A stretch of DNA of 40,358 nt from CAYJAD01 sp964371835 (lineage in GTDB: Bacteria > Desulfobacterota > Desulfovibrionia > Desulfovibrionales > Desulfovibrionaceae): assembly GCA_964371835.1 (NCBI GenBank), contig CAYJOP010000010.1, positions 1 through 40,358 of the forward strand, in the 5' to 3' direction. Shown here piece after piece: positions 14,264-22,493 of this stretch (position 1 is its first letter; each line of letters starts with the position of its first letter). The translations under genes and the position numbers were made by a program. The notes below the pieces were generated by a model. The model was given only the letters and a program-made list of their open reading frames with translations, was not told the DNA's origin and searched no databases.

Positions 14264-15430
14264 TTAATCCACAACAATTTGAGCCATGACCGCCTTGGCC
14301 GTAAGTTTTGCGTCATGAATATGTGCATTGGATAAAAGCGGCATGTCACATACTTCCACACCTTGAGCTGTGAGGCCTTCCTTATCAATCCCACATGGAT
14401 AAAAACCATTTTTTGTGTCCACAAGCACTCTTTGCAAAAGCTTTGTTGTGGGCACATCGCCAATCTTGTTGCGTAAAGTTTTTAATATTATGGACACGGC
14501 GGCAGCCACAGAAAGGGTGCGCTGTTCTTCATCATGTCCCACATTGGGTATATAAAATTTGGGGCAATTTGCTTGTGAGATGGACTTGCCCACACCCTTG
14601 GGCAAAAGATTTGCAAGTACACTTGTGTAAAATGAACCCATGGGATAGCAAATGGCGTCGGCTGAGCGAATGTAGGTGGCAGCGGCAAGATGTACGTTTG
14701 GCTCACATTCTCTGTCTGCAGCACTTTGTGTTTTTTTGTCGTGTTGTAGTAAAAAAAGTTTTTGCACAGGCACAAGCGGACCTTGTTCGCCATAGCCTGT
14801 AATGCGATGCTGACCTATGATTACATTGCCATCACATAGTTGTGCACCAAGGTGAAGGCTTTTCGTGGTGATGGGCATAACAACTCCACGCACTTGCAAA
14901 AGCCGAGAAAATTGCGCTAAAATTGGTCCCCATTGTCGATTATTATGCAAATAACCACCAGCTAACATTAAATTACCAATACTGGCATTTTTTGGGTCAA
15001 AATCATCAGGCATTTTTTCTAAAAAATAGCGCAAATATATACGCAAAGGTTCGCCAAAAAGCCTTGGTATGCCATCCCATGCTTCATGTCTTTCAGACGC
15101 CAAGGCATAAAGATTTTGTAAAAGACTTTCCCTTGAACCATGGTTTTGTAAGCGCGATTCACAAAGGTCAATGAGCTTTTGCGGAACCAATTTGGGGTTT
15201 GCAAGGGCTAGTAGTCTATTTCTTGCATCACCAACTGCGGGCATGGCAAAGGCTTTACGCAAAGTGGCAGAAGATCCACCAGAATCGAAGGGAGTTACAA
15301 GGTGAACTGCATTATGCGTGTATTTGCATAGCTCTTGGCTAAGAGTTTTTAAGGCAGTGCCACCTGTAAAAAAAACAATGCTTGGGCCAAGTTTTGGACT
15401 GATTTTTTTTGAAGATTTTTTACTTGCCAT
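14264..15430 (-). CDS. CofD/YvcK-like protein of the 'GAK system' type
   Basis: This 388-residue protein has the fold family of CofD (2-phospho-L-lactate transferase) and YvcK/GlmR. Visible features are an N-terminal VFFTGGTALKTLSQEL nucleotide-site loop, VTPFDSGGSSATLRKAFAMPAVGDARNRLLAL (the family's first substrate loop), SIGNLMLAGGYL, and AICYPMGSFYTSVLANLLPKGVGKSI. A CofD-like subgroup annotated as 'GAK system' in Desulfovibrio resembles it in length and motifs. I see none of the partners I associate with that system (ATP-grasp enzyme, HprK-like kinase) in the window. Its start overlaps the RNase D-like gene by 11 bases, implying coupling. True F420 synthesis is not implied; the function is unknown. 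Confidence 0.82.
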   Translation of the reverse strand: MASKKSSKKISPKLGPSIVFFTGGTALKTLSQELCKYTHNAVHLVTPFDSGGSSATLRKAFAMPAVGDARNRLLALANPKLVPQKLIDLCESRLQNHGSRESLLQNLYALASERHEAWDGIPRLFGEPLRIYLRYFLEKMPDDFDPKNASIGNLMLAGGYLHNNRQWGPILAQFSRLLQVRGVVMPITTKSLHLGAQLCDGNVIIGQHRITGYGEQGPLVPVQKLFLLQHDKKTQSAADRECEPNVHLAAATYIRSADAICYPMGSFYTSVLANLLPKGVGKSISQANCPKFYIPNVGHDEEQRTLSVAAAVSIILKTLRNKIGDVPTTKLLQRVLVDTKNGFYPCGIDKEGLTAQGVEVCDMPLLSNAHIHDAKLTAKAVMAQIVVD

Positions 15431-16022
15431 TGGTCATACCCAATTCTTCCATACGCAAAAATACCTTACGACCAATCCAAGCATCGGTTGCTGCATATGA
15501 TATTTGTCTGTGCGAAAGCTCATGGGCATTCCAGTTGGAGCATTGTGGCCCCTTGGTGATGCGATACTCAAAGAAATTTGCGGCAAGATTGCGTAAGCCC
15601 TTGGTTTCTAAGTTGTTTTCTTTAGCAATGAGGCCAAGGTCAACAATGCCAGCCGCATCAAAGGGGAAAACTTTTTGTAACTCACGCATGTCATCATGAA
15701 TACTAACACCAACTTTTAAAATCTTAGGATTGGTAAGCAAGCTTGCAAGTGTAGCGTTTAGGGGTATCCATGTAAGTTGGATGAGGTATACAGCATCCTC
15801 AGATGCCAATTGAATCAAGGCTGGTGGATTGAGCTTGCCTTTGCGAAAAGATGGTTTTGTTTCTGTGTCAAAACCAAGCACGCGTTCATGTTTTAATTTT
15901 TCAACCATTTTCTGTAGGCTAGCTTCGTCGCGCACAAGGCAAACCTCACCCTCATAGCGAACTATGGGAAGGGTGTTTATTTCATCCTTAGTGAGTTTAC
16001 GAGTATAGTCTTGAATTGACAT
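15420..16022 (-). CDS. RNase D-like 3'-5' exonuclease domain protein
   Basis: This 200-residue DEDDy-type exonuclease domain stands alone, without the HRDC domains of true RNase D. The four acidic residues and tyrosine are visible: GFDTETKP (Exo I, Asp and Glu), GVSIHDDMREL (Exo II) and SYAATDAWIGRKVF (Exo III, Tyr..Asp). It probably trims RNA or single-stranded DNA 3' ends. It lies nine bases after mnmE and overlaps the CofD-like gene, so it joins the long rpmH-to-cofD minus-strand run. Single-domain versions are common in Deltaproteobacteria and their substrates are not known. Confidence 0.9.
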   Translation of the reverse strand: MSIQDYTRKLTKDEINTLPIVRYEGEVCLVRDEASLQKMVEKLKHERVLGFDTETKPSFRKGKLNPPALIQLASEDAVYLIQLTWIPLNATLASLLTNPKILKVGVSIHDDMRELQKVFPFDAAGIVDLGLIAKENNLETKGLRNLAANFFEYRITKGPQCSNWNAHELSHRQISYAATDAWIGRKVFLRMEELGMTNGK

Positions 16023-16031
16023 AATTTTTTG

Positions 16032-17420
16032 TTATTTACCGATACAAAATGTGGAGAAAATTTTATCCAATACTTCATCTGGACTATCAAGCCCAGTAAT
16101 TTGTCCTAATAACGAAACAGCACTGTCTAGTCGCACTGAGCAAACATCATAAGGTAAATTGTTGCCAATGTCAGTAGCTAGTATGCCAAGTTCTTTAGCG
16201 GCATCTTCTAATATTTGAGCTTGACGCAAATTTGGTACAAGTTCTGAGGTATTTGGCTCATTAACATCGTCATTCAATAAAATACTTTTTATAGCTTCGC
16301 AAAGTTTATCTAAACCTGCCCCTTCTTTGGCAGAAACAACTATACATTGTTTAGCAAAATTTTGCCAGTGGTTAGGCAGGCTAGCAATGGGAGATAGGTC
16401 AGATTTATTCCAAACAAGTATGTTTTTGTGGCTTTGCTTGAGCAATTCATCATTGAATAACAATGTATCAAAAGCCTCATCGAGTTTGCTACCATCAAGA
16501 ACCACGAGCACAACATCAGCTGCTAAAATGCGCTCTCGCCCACGCTCAATACCCATTTGTTCAATGCTATCTTGAGAATTTCTAAGTCCAGCAGTGTCAG
16601 TTAAGCGAATATTTAGTCCATCAATGGTTATGTATTCTTCTAAAAAATCGCGAGTTGTACCTGGAGTGTCTGTGACCAAAGCCCTATTATAACCCACCAA
16701 GGCATTAAGCAAGGAAGACTTGCCAACATTTACAGCTCCAGCTAGTGCAACGGTTGCACCTTCTTGCCAGTGGCGATGGCGCTCGTGGCTTTGTAAAAAA
16801 GCTTCTAAAGCCTGATGTACTTGATTTATAATGGAAACAAACTCTTTAGGGTCTAAACATTCCACTTCTTCTTCAGGAAAATCAATGGCAACGCAAAGTG
16901 AAAGGCGAAGATTTTCCAAAGTAGCTCGTAGAGTATTTATTTGTTTTCCGAGTAAACCATCTAATTTATTGGAGCTTAGCCTTAGAGCTGTGGAGTTGTT
17001 TGCTGCAATCATCTCTGCTACAGCTTCGGCTTGGGTTAGGTCCATGCGGCCATTAAGAAAAGCCCTGCGTGAAAATTCACCATGCTCTGCAAGGCGTGCT
17101 CCATGAAAAATCAAAGTTTGAAGCACTAATTGCATTATGGCTCTGCCACCATGACAATGAATTTCGGCAATATTTTCGCCAGTAAAGCTTTTAGGTCCAG
17201 GCATGTAAACCGCGAGAACGTCATCGACTAAGTGACCAGATTCATCAATAAATCGCCCTCTATGCAAGGTCCATGGACGAAAATTTGTGAACTTTGGCGA
17301 ATTTGAAAGAAAAACCTTTGCCAAGATATGCTTGGCATCTTTACCAGAAATGCGCACAATACCAATACCCCCTGAACCTACTGGGGTGGCAATGGCAACT
17401 ATGGTGTCAGGATTTTGCAT
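16032..17420 (-). CDS. mnmE: tRNA modification GTPase MnmE
   Basis: With MnmG, this GTPase places the carboxymethylaminomethyl group on U34 of certain tRNAs. The 462-residue product has the N-terminal formyl-THF-binding domain (IVAIATPVGSGGIGIVRISG), a helical domain with the inserted G domain (G1 GAVNVGKSS near 213, DTAG at G3, NKSD at G4) and the C-terminal CIGK box with its essential Cys. It follows jag by 10 bases. The nearest Shine-Dalgarno (GAGGA) lies in the jag tail and is partly paired in a small hairpin GGACA-ATAAC-TGTCC just before the start, which suggests translation coupled to jag. Confidence 0.96.
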   Translation of the reverse strand: MQNPDTIVAIATPVGSGGIGIVRISGKDAKHILAKVFLSNSPKFTNFRPWTLHRGRFIDESGHLVDDVLAVYMPGPKSFTGENIAEIHCHGGRAIMQLVLQTLIFHGARLAEHGEFSRRAFLNGRMDLTQAEAVAEMIAANNSTALRLSSNKLDGLLGKQINTLRATLENLRLSLCVAIDFPEEEVECLDPKEFVSIINQVHQALEAFLQSHERHRHWQEGATVALAGAVNVGKSSLLNALVGYNRALVTDTPGTTRDFLEEYITIDGLNIRLTDTAGLRNSQDSIEQMGIERGRERILAADVVLVVLDGSKLDEAFDTLLFNDELLKQSHKNILVWNKSDLSPIASLPNHWQNFAKQCIVVSAKEGAGLDKLCEAIKSILLNDDVNEPNTSELVPNLRQAQILEDAAKELGILATDIGNNLPYDVCSVRLDSAVSLLGQITGLDSPDEVLDKIFSTFCIGK

Positions 17421-17430
17421 AGCTGGACAG

Positions 17431-18345
17431 TTATTGTCCTCGTTTACGCTGAATTACAACTCGTTTGAGTGGTCCTTCTCCTGAACTACGGGTTATAAGG
17501 TCTGTGCTTTCCTGCAAGGCCACATGTACAATGCGACGATGGTAGGATGAAAGTGGTCGAGTGGAGTGAGACTTACCTGTGGTGCGCACTCTGTCTGCCA
17601 AAAACAGAACTAAATCGCGTAGCTTGTCATCTTGGCGAGTGCGGTAGTCACCAGCGTCTAATTGCACACGCACAGATGCTTGCATTTTGCGAGAAATAAT
17701 GCGTGAGGTAATATATTGTAATGATGCCAAAGTTTGGCCTTCACGTCCTATCAATAAACCTGAATCTTCACCACAATCTAAGCTGATGCAAACTCTTGAA
17801 TCATCAAATTCCACAGTAATGGGCACCATGCCTACGATTGGCTGGATGAGATTGCCAATAACCGTTTGGCTTAGTTCTTTCAATTGGTCTTTGTCCAATT
17901 GGTCAAAAGTAATGCGCGGAGTTGTATCGTCTTCAAGCTCATTTTCTGCAAGTGCATCAAAGTCTGCATCTTCTGGTGCATCAAATTTAGGTGCTTGAAT
18001 TTTTGTTTCTTGTTCAGTGCTTTGTGGAATATCAGCACTTGGCTTTGGCTCAGTTTTCTTAGTTTTTGTCGGTTTAGCAGCAGGTTTTGAGCTTTTTTCT
18101 TTTTTTGGTTTGCTTTCAGCCTTTGGCTCGTTTTCTTTTGTGACAATATCATTCAAGGGCATGCGCAATTGCATACGCCTTGCTTTAATCATTGCTTTGC
18201 GTGCGCCTACAAGTCCAAAAATTCCAGATTTTGAGTCCTGTATAATTTCTACTTCTAACTGCTCTCGTTCAGTATTATAATATGAGCATGCCTCAGCAAT
18301 TGCATCATCTAAGTCTTTTCCTGTAAAATCTTTGAAGTTTTCCAT
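17431..18345 (-). CDS. jag: Jag/KhpB-type RNA-binding protein
   Basis: This 304-residue protein has the standard Jag layout. Its Jag_N domain (KDFTGKDLDDAIAEACSYYN, SGIFGLVGARKA) is followed by a long Lys/Glu/Pro-rich linker (about 75-150). Next come a KH-II domain with GREGQTLASLQYI and an R3H domain (HRRIVHVAL, RSSGEGPLKRVVI). KhpB/Jag with KhpA binds RNA and affects cell elongation and division in Gram-positives. A KhpA homologue is encoded at 34449 in this window. The start at 18345 has AGGAA upstream and begins with the domain (MENFKDFTG). A longer frame runs back into yidC. It lies 22 bases after yidC. Confidence 0.94.
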   Translation of the reverse strand: MENFKDFTGKDLDDAIAEACSYYNTEREQLEVEIIQDSKSGIFGLVGARKAMIKARRMQLRMPLNDIVTKENEPKAESKPKKEKSSKPAAKPTKTKKTEPKPSADIPQSTEQETKIQAPKFDAPEDADFDALAENELEDDTTPRITFDQLDKDQLKELSQTVIGNLIQPIVGMVPITVEFDDSRVCISLDCGEDSGLLIGREGQTLASLQYITSRIISRKMQASVRVQLDAGDYRTRQDDKLRDLVLFLADRVRTTGKSHSTRPLSSYHRRIVHVALQESTDLITRSSGEGPLKRVVIQRKRGQ

Positions 18346-18367
18346 ATATTGTTCCTGTGAATTAAAG

Positions 18368-20071
18368 TTAGGCGGTGGCTTTGTGTACGCGCAATAAATA
18401 CCATTGTTGAGCAATGGATAGAATGTTACTAATTGTCCAGTACACGGTTAGACCTGCTGGGAAGTTGAAAAAAAATACTGTAAAAATAAGAGGCATGTAG
18501 AGCATAATCTTTTGCTGAATGGGGTCACCCATGGGTGGGCTCATTTTCTGCATAAGAAACATGGTAAGCCCTGTAAGTAGTGGTGCAATGTATAATGGGT
18601 CTGGCGCAGATAGGTCAGCGAGCCAAATAATATCTGTGAATGGGAAGTAAGTAATAAAACTTGCGCCACGCAACTCAACAGAAGATGGTATTGCCTGCAA
18701 AAGTCCAAACAATACAGGCAATTGAATTAGAATTGGTATGCAGCCACTGGCAGGATTAACATTATACGTTTTGTATAGGGCCATCATTTCTTGATTTCTG
18801 GTCATGCTGTCATCGGCGTGTTTTTCACGAATGGCAGTCATCATGGGCTGTAGCTTACGCATTTTTGCCATGTTTTTATAAGTTTTAGCAGTAAGTGGCC
18901 AAAAAACAGCTTTAATTACAATGGTTAACAAAACAAGGGCAATACCCCAATTTTGAACATAGCCTTGGAAAAACTCTAAACAAGCTAAAAGTAGACTACC
19001 CACAATACCAAACATTCCAAGGTCTATAGTTCCTACAAGGTCATTGGGAGCTTTTTCAAGTAAATTTCTAAGCTTTGGTCCAAACCAATATGTAACATTT
19101 TGGATGGAGTCAGCCTTTGGCTCAACAATCATGTCGCCTTGTCCAAGGATTAAGCGATAGTTTCCTTGTTGATATTGTCCTGCAAGAATTACATTGGCTG
19201 TATTAGCAGGGGCAATGGCAGACATGAAGTATGTGCTCATGGTGGCACCCCAAAGAACTGGTCCTTGAACGTGAGTACCAACGGTGGTTAAAGTTTCGAT
19301 GTCTGTTTCTTCAGTGTAGTTTCCTTCTTCACTCCAGCCAATGCGCATAACGTCATAGTAACCACCTGTGGCATTGGCGCTGTTTTCAGCAACTGTATAT
19401 GCAATGCGCGCAGTGCGCACTTGCTCACTAGGGTTAACAACGCGTAGATTTTCGGAAATTTGATAGGTGTCAGCATAGAAAGTTAGCTCACGAATCACTT
19501 GAAGGCCGTCAACTTCACCAGCAAATGTAAGGGTGGTTTTGCCCTCAGTTAACTTAACGTCGTTACCTTCAAAAGACCAAGTGCCAGTGCTCCATGAAGG
19601 TTGGCCATTCACCAAGATGCCAAGTGGAGCAAGTGCTGCTGTATCTTTGTGAACAAGGTTAACAGGGGCAACTTCTTTAGGCACACCGTTAGGATATATT
19701 TCACCAAAGGGAATACCAAAAATTGTAAGCCAAGGTTCACTTTGTTTTTCAGACGGGTATTTTTTAAGTTCAAATGAACGTAAAGTTCCACCACTACTGT
19801 AAATAACGGCCTTATATAATGGAGTTTCAACTACAACATTACGTCCGGCTGACTCAACAGGTGAAGGAACTGGGGCAATTGCGGTTTTTATGTCATCCTT
19901 GGCAGCTTGCTCTTGTTCTTCTGCTGCTTGTTGAGCTGCTAGTTGCGTTGCTTGTTGCTCTGCGAGCATCTCTGGGCTTGGTGTTAAACCAAGATGTTGT
20001 GCAAAAAAAGTCCAGCCTACCATAACAGCAAGAGAAAGTACTACAGCAACAATTAAATTTTTATTTTCCAT
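18368..20071 (-). CDS. yidC: Membrane protein insertase YidC
   Basis: YidC inserts and folds inner-membrane proteins, alone or with SecYEG. The 567-residue length and layout are those of Gram-negative YidC. TM1 is NLIVAVVLSLAVMVGWTFF, and a large periplasmic beta-domain spans about 60-340. The conserved five-TM core follows: WGIALVLLTIVIKAVFWPLTAKTYKNMAKMR with the hydrophilic-groove Arg, MMALYKTYNVNPASGCIPILIQ, then the final helices. It is 12 bases after yidD and continues into jag, the usual rpmH-rnpA-yidD-yidC-jag-mnmE order. Confidence 0.97.
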   Translation of the reverse strand: MENKNLIVAVVLSLAVMVGWTFFAQHLGLTPSPEMLAEQQATQLAAQQAAEEQEQAAKDDIKTAIAPVPSPVESAGRNVVVETPLYKAVIYSSGGTLRSFELKKYPSEKQSEPWLTIFGIPFGEIYPNGVPKEVAPVNLVHKDTAALAPLGILVNGQPSWSTGTWSFEGNDVKLTEGKTTLTFAGEVDGLQVIRELTFYADTYQISENLRVVNPSEQVRTARIAYTVAENSANATGGYYDVMRIGWSEEGNYTEETDIETLTTVGTHVQGPVLWGATMSTYFMSAIAPANTANVILAGQYQQGNYRLILGQGDMIVEPKADSIQNVTYWFGPKLRNLLEKAPNDLVGTIDLGMFGIVGSLLLACLEFFQGYVQNWGIALVLLTIVIKAVFWPLTAKTYKNMAKMRKLQPMMTAIREKHADDSMTRNQEMMALYKTYNVNPASGCIPILIQLPVLFGLLQAIPSSVELRGASFITYFPFTDIIWLADLSAPDPLYIAPLLTGLTMFLMQKMSPPMGDPIQQKIMLYMPLIFTVFFFNFPAGLTVYWTISNILSIAQQWYLLRVHKATA

Positions 20072-20083
20072 TACAGCCTCAAT

Positions 20084-20338
20084 TTAGGATATAATTTTGT
20101 GACAATCTGAAGAGATTGGAGGCACAGGATCAAATCCGCCTTCAGCCCACGGATGACACCGTGCAAGGCGGCAAATAGTTAACCATGTACCACGAAAGAT
20201 GCCATGCAGCATGATTGCTGTAATGGCATACTCAGAGCAAGAGGGATAATAGCGACAGGCTTTGGGAAGAAATGGTGAAATGACGTATTTGTAGACGAAT
20301 ACAGGTATAAGGTATATTCGTCTAAAAAATATGTTCAC
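20084..20338 (-). CDS. yidD: Membrane protein insertion efficiency factor YidD
   Basis: YidD is a small amphipathic protein that helps YidC-dependent insertion. The 84-residue product has the family signature RRIYLIPVFVYKYVISPFLPKACRYYPSCSEYA, with the invariant Cys residues, and the RLARCHPWAEGGFDPVP segment. It starts with GTG, which overlaps the rnpA TGA by four bases (GTGA), a clear translational-coupling junction. Confidence 0.96.
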   Translation of the reverse strand: MNIFFRRIYLIPVFVYKYVISPFLPKACRYYPSCSEYAITAIMLHGIFRGTWLTICRLARCHPWAEGGFDPVPPISSDCHKIIS

Positions 20339-20706
20339 ACCAAACTCTCCCCACCGTGCTTGCGGGCTAGCTTTTCCACTAAGGGTGCTAATTCTGACTG
20401 CACAAAGTAAAAATCTATGGTTTTACCAATTAAATTTTTTTTGGGAACCACTACAATATCAATGCCTTGAGGTAGTGTGCTGCCATGCAGTCGAAAAAAT
20501 TCTCGCAAAAGTCGCCTAATGTTATTACGGCGAACCGCATTGCCCATCTTCTTGGTTACTGTAAACCCAACACGCCATCCATCATTTTGTTGCTTGCGCA
20601 CAAATAGTACAAAATACTGTGAAAAATATCGTCGGTTTGTGTCATAGCAAGCTAAAAACTCAGACCGGCGACAAATGCGCCGTGCGCGAGGCCATGCGTG
20701 TGTCAT
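20335..20706 (-). CDS. rnpA: Ribonuclease P protein component
   Basis: RnpA is the protein subunit of RNase P, which cuts tRNA 5' leaders. The 123-residue basic protein carries the RNR signature KMGNAVRRNNIRRLLREFFR and the N-terminal RRICRRSEFLACY aromatic/basic strip. It lies 62 bases after rpmH. The ribosome site is weak (AGGGA close to the ATG). Confidence 0.96.
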   Translation of the reverse strand: MTHAWPRARRICRRSEFLACYDTNRRYFSQYFVLFVRKQQNDGWRVGFTVTKKMGNAVRRNNIRRLLREFFRLHGSTLPQGIDIVVVPKKNLIGKTIDFYFVQSELAPLVEKLARKHGGESLV

Positions 20707-20768
20707 TATCCCTACGGGCCTTCTTTTTCATCTCTTGTCAAAATTCCATAATAATATGGAATAGGGCA

Positions 20769-20903
20769 TTAAGCGCTTAAACGTTTGCGACCTTTAGCAC
20801 GACGACGGCGAATTACAGCACGACCGCCAACAGTAGCCATGCGTGCACGAAACCCGTGACGGCGAGCTCTTCTGATTTTACTTGGTTGATATGTTCTTTT
20901 CAT
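20769..20903 (-). CDS. rpmH: 50S ribosomal protein L34
   Basis: This 44-residue basic protein reads MKRTYQPSKIRRARTHG..RMATVGG..VIRRRRAKGRKRLSA, a textbook L34. AAGGAG precedes the ATG with eight bases between. It heads the rpmH-rnpA-yidD-yidC-jag-mnmE run. The 184-base gap upstream contains TTGACG with only a poor -10 17 bases on, so I do not name a promoter. No dnaA gene or DnaA-box cluster is seen. Confidence 0.97.
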   Translation of the reverse strand: MKRTYQPSKIRRARRHGFRARMATVGGRAVIRRRRAKGRKRLSA

Positions 20904-21032
20904 AGTAAATCTCCTTCAACTAATAAGAACGAAGTCACTACACCTATTTTTAATAGTCGTCAAGTCAGAGCAGCGTTAAAAAATTTATTTTGGAGAAATT
21001 TTTTGTTTTCAATCCAGAAAGAAAGTTTTGTC

Positions 21033-21064
21033 AAAAAAAAACCCTAAGCATTATTATGCAAGGG
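21033..21064 (-). terminator. Intrinsic terminator after the small exported-protein gene
   Basis: On the minus strand, CCCT-T-GCAT pairs with ATGC-TT-AGGG around an AATA loop and is followed by nine T. It lies 23 bases past the stop of the 21088-21588 gene and insulates rpmH from it. Confidence 0.75.
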
Positions 21065-21087
21065 CCTTTGTGTTCTTTATTAATAAA

Positions 21088-21588
21088 TTATTTTGTAGTG
21101 TTTTGCTCATCATTATTCATAGGCTTTGTATTTGAAGTAGAGTTTGCATTTGTGTTTGGAGTGCTCAATACCGCTGTATTAGTGTTGTTATCCGTTGCAT
21201 TAAAAGAGCTTTGAACTGAATAATTTTTTTTCAACGTGGGTTTATGCGATGAATTTGGTTTTGACTTGGCCATGGGCACAGATTTTTTTACCTTACTTAC
21301 TTTGCGAGGTGTATATTTTTTTTGTGGAAATAAGGGCGGCAAAGTTTTAATCAATGCAGGGTCACGGCGAGTTCTGCCATTATTATATCTTTGAACAGAA
21401 CCCATAAGGGCGTCATATTGTAGCCGGGCTCCGCCATGTTTCATCCAAACTTCACCGATACTTGCATCAGGTCCAGCGGCTTGAGGTGTATTTGATACAA
21501 AACCGCCAATTTGTTGTTCTGCAAAAGCAGGAATGCATAGTAGTATGTAAAGCGTGAATGTTATAATAATTTTTTTGACTTTTTGCAT
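21088..21588 (-). CDS. Small exported protein of unknown function
   Basis: I do not recognise this gene. The 166-residue product begins with a clear signal peptide (KVKKIIITFTLYILLCIPAFA, cleavage after AFA). A conserved-looking segment follows (GGFVSNTPQAAGPDASIGEVWMKHGGARLQYDALMGSVQRY), then a Lys/Pro/Ser-rich stretch and a low-complexity Asn/Thr/Ser tail (about 135-166). The start at 21588 has AAGGAG five bases upstream; a longer frame adds residues before the signal peptide. The tail may be disordered or surface-exposed. It is monocistronic with its own terminator. Confidence 0.8.
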   Translation of the reverse strand: MQKVKKIIITFTLYILLCIPAFAEQQIGGFVSNTPQAAGPDASIGEVWMKHGGARLQYDALMGSVQRYNNGRTRRDPALIKTLPPLFPQKKYTPRKVSKVKKSVPMAKSKPNSSHKPTLKKNYSVQSSFNATDNNTNTAVLSTPNTNANSTSNTKPMNNDEQNTTK

Positions 21589-21826
21589 AAATACTCCTTG
21601 GATTGTTAACACAAAAACCAGCTAAAAGTTGTATCGGAAAAATGCTAGTTATCTTTAGTCAAAATTGCTAAGTTTAACTTTTTATTAAATTAAAAAGTAG
21701 CAAGAAGTTGTAACATAGCCAAGACTTCAGGAATGAAGATATAATTTTATGGATATTATATAATGATAGATGCTTTAATCTTGATTTAAATGTATAATTG
21801 ATGCAAGCTAGCTTTGCAAAATAAGA

Positions 21827-21900
21827 GTTCTGTACAAGTGAATTTTCAAGTAAAGAAGATTTATTCTTAAGGCACAAAGACAAAATTAAAAAATTGTTTG
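21827..21900 (-). repeat. Intergenic repeat copy R3 (inverted, degenerate)
   Basis: Read on the minus strand this resembles R2 (11651-11732). On the plus strand GTTCTGTACAAGTG (21827-21840), ATTTTCAAGTAAA and the later GCACAAAGACAAAATTAAA follow the reverse complement of R2 in the same order, with small indels. Beyond its GTTCTG end, at 21803-21817, is a hairpin GCAAGCTAGCTTTGC, so again a hairpin flanks this end. It lies in the divergent gap 21589-21937, where I see no gene. Confidence 0.5.
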
Positions 21901-21937
21901 GTATTGTTTATTGCCACTTACGGCCAAAAGGATAGTT

Positions 21938-22489
21938 ATGGCAGGATATTTTACACCAGCTGCGCCAAAGAGCTATAAAACTCCATGTATTTCATTAATT
22001 GGAATGCCAGGAGTTGGTAAAAGCACTGTGGGCTTAGCGCTTGCCAAGCATTTGAATTGGTCTTTTGTGGATTCTGATTATGTTATGGAGTCTTTATACG
22101 GCGTGCCCTTACAAAGTGTGGCTGATGCCATGACTAAGGATGAGTTTTTGGATGTGGAGATGGAAGTGCTTTCATCGCTGCGTCTTTTTCGCACTGTCAT
22201 AGGCACTGGGGGCAGCGTTGTTTATAGAGATAAAGCCATGCTACATTTGCAAAGCCTTGGTCCTGTTGTGTATTTGCATTCCCCTTTGCCACTGATTTTA
22301 GAGCGCATTGCGCGTAATCCTGATCGGGGTATTGCCATAGCTCCAGGACAAACCATTGAAGATTTGTTTAATGAGCGTGCAGAATTGTATAATAAATACT
22401 GCAATTGTAGGCTAAGTGTTGAAAATTTAGAACCAGCAGAATGTGCAAAGTCAATTTTGCATATGCTACGAGTCAATAATATTTTTTAA
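21938..22489 (+). CDS. Shikimate-kinase-like P-loop kinase (divergent)
   Basis: This 183-residue kinase has the shikimate-kinase fold. Walker A is GMPGVGKST (22-30), the FVDSDYVMESLYG loop (Asp45, Asp47) and VIGTGGSVV (87-95) are visible, and LERIARNPDRG supplies the lid arginines. It departs from true AroK. The shikimate-binding Arg of the FRxxE motif is replaced (EFLDVE, Leu71), and the GGG substrate loop is GGS. A different hydroxyl substrate is plausible, with homoserine as one candidate. I start at ATG 21938 (AAAGGAT upstream). A TTG at 21911 would add nine residues without a ribosome site. Its stop faces that of yhaN four bases away. Confidence 0.82.
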   Translation: MAGYFTPAAPKSYKTPCISLIGMPGVGKSTVGLALAKHLNWSFVDSDYVMESLYGVPLQSVADAMTKDEFLDVEMEVLSSLRLFRTVIGTGGSVVYRDKAMLHLQSLGPVVYLHSPLPLILERIARNPDRGIAIAPGQTIEDLFNERAELYNKYCNCRLSVENLEPAECAKSILHMLRVNNIF

Positions 22490-22493
22490 TGAC

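Noticed and set aside
20904..21087. Replication origin near rpmH
   Set aside because: No DnaA-box cluster, AT-rich unwinding repeats, dnaA or dnaN is visible; rpmH alone is not evidence.
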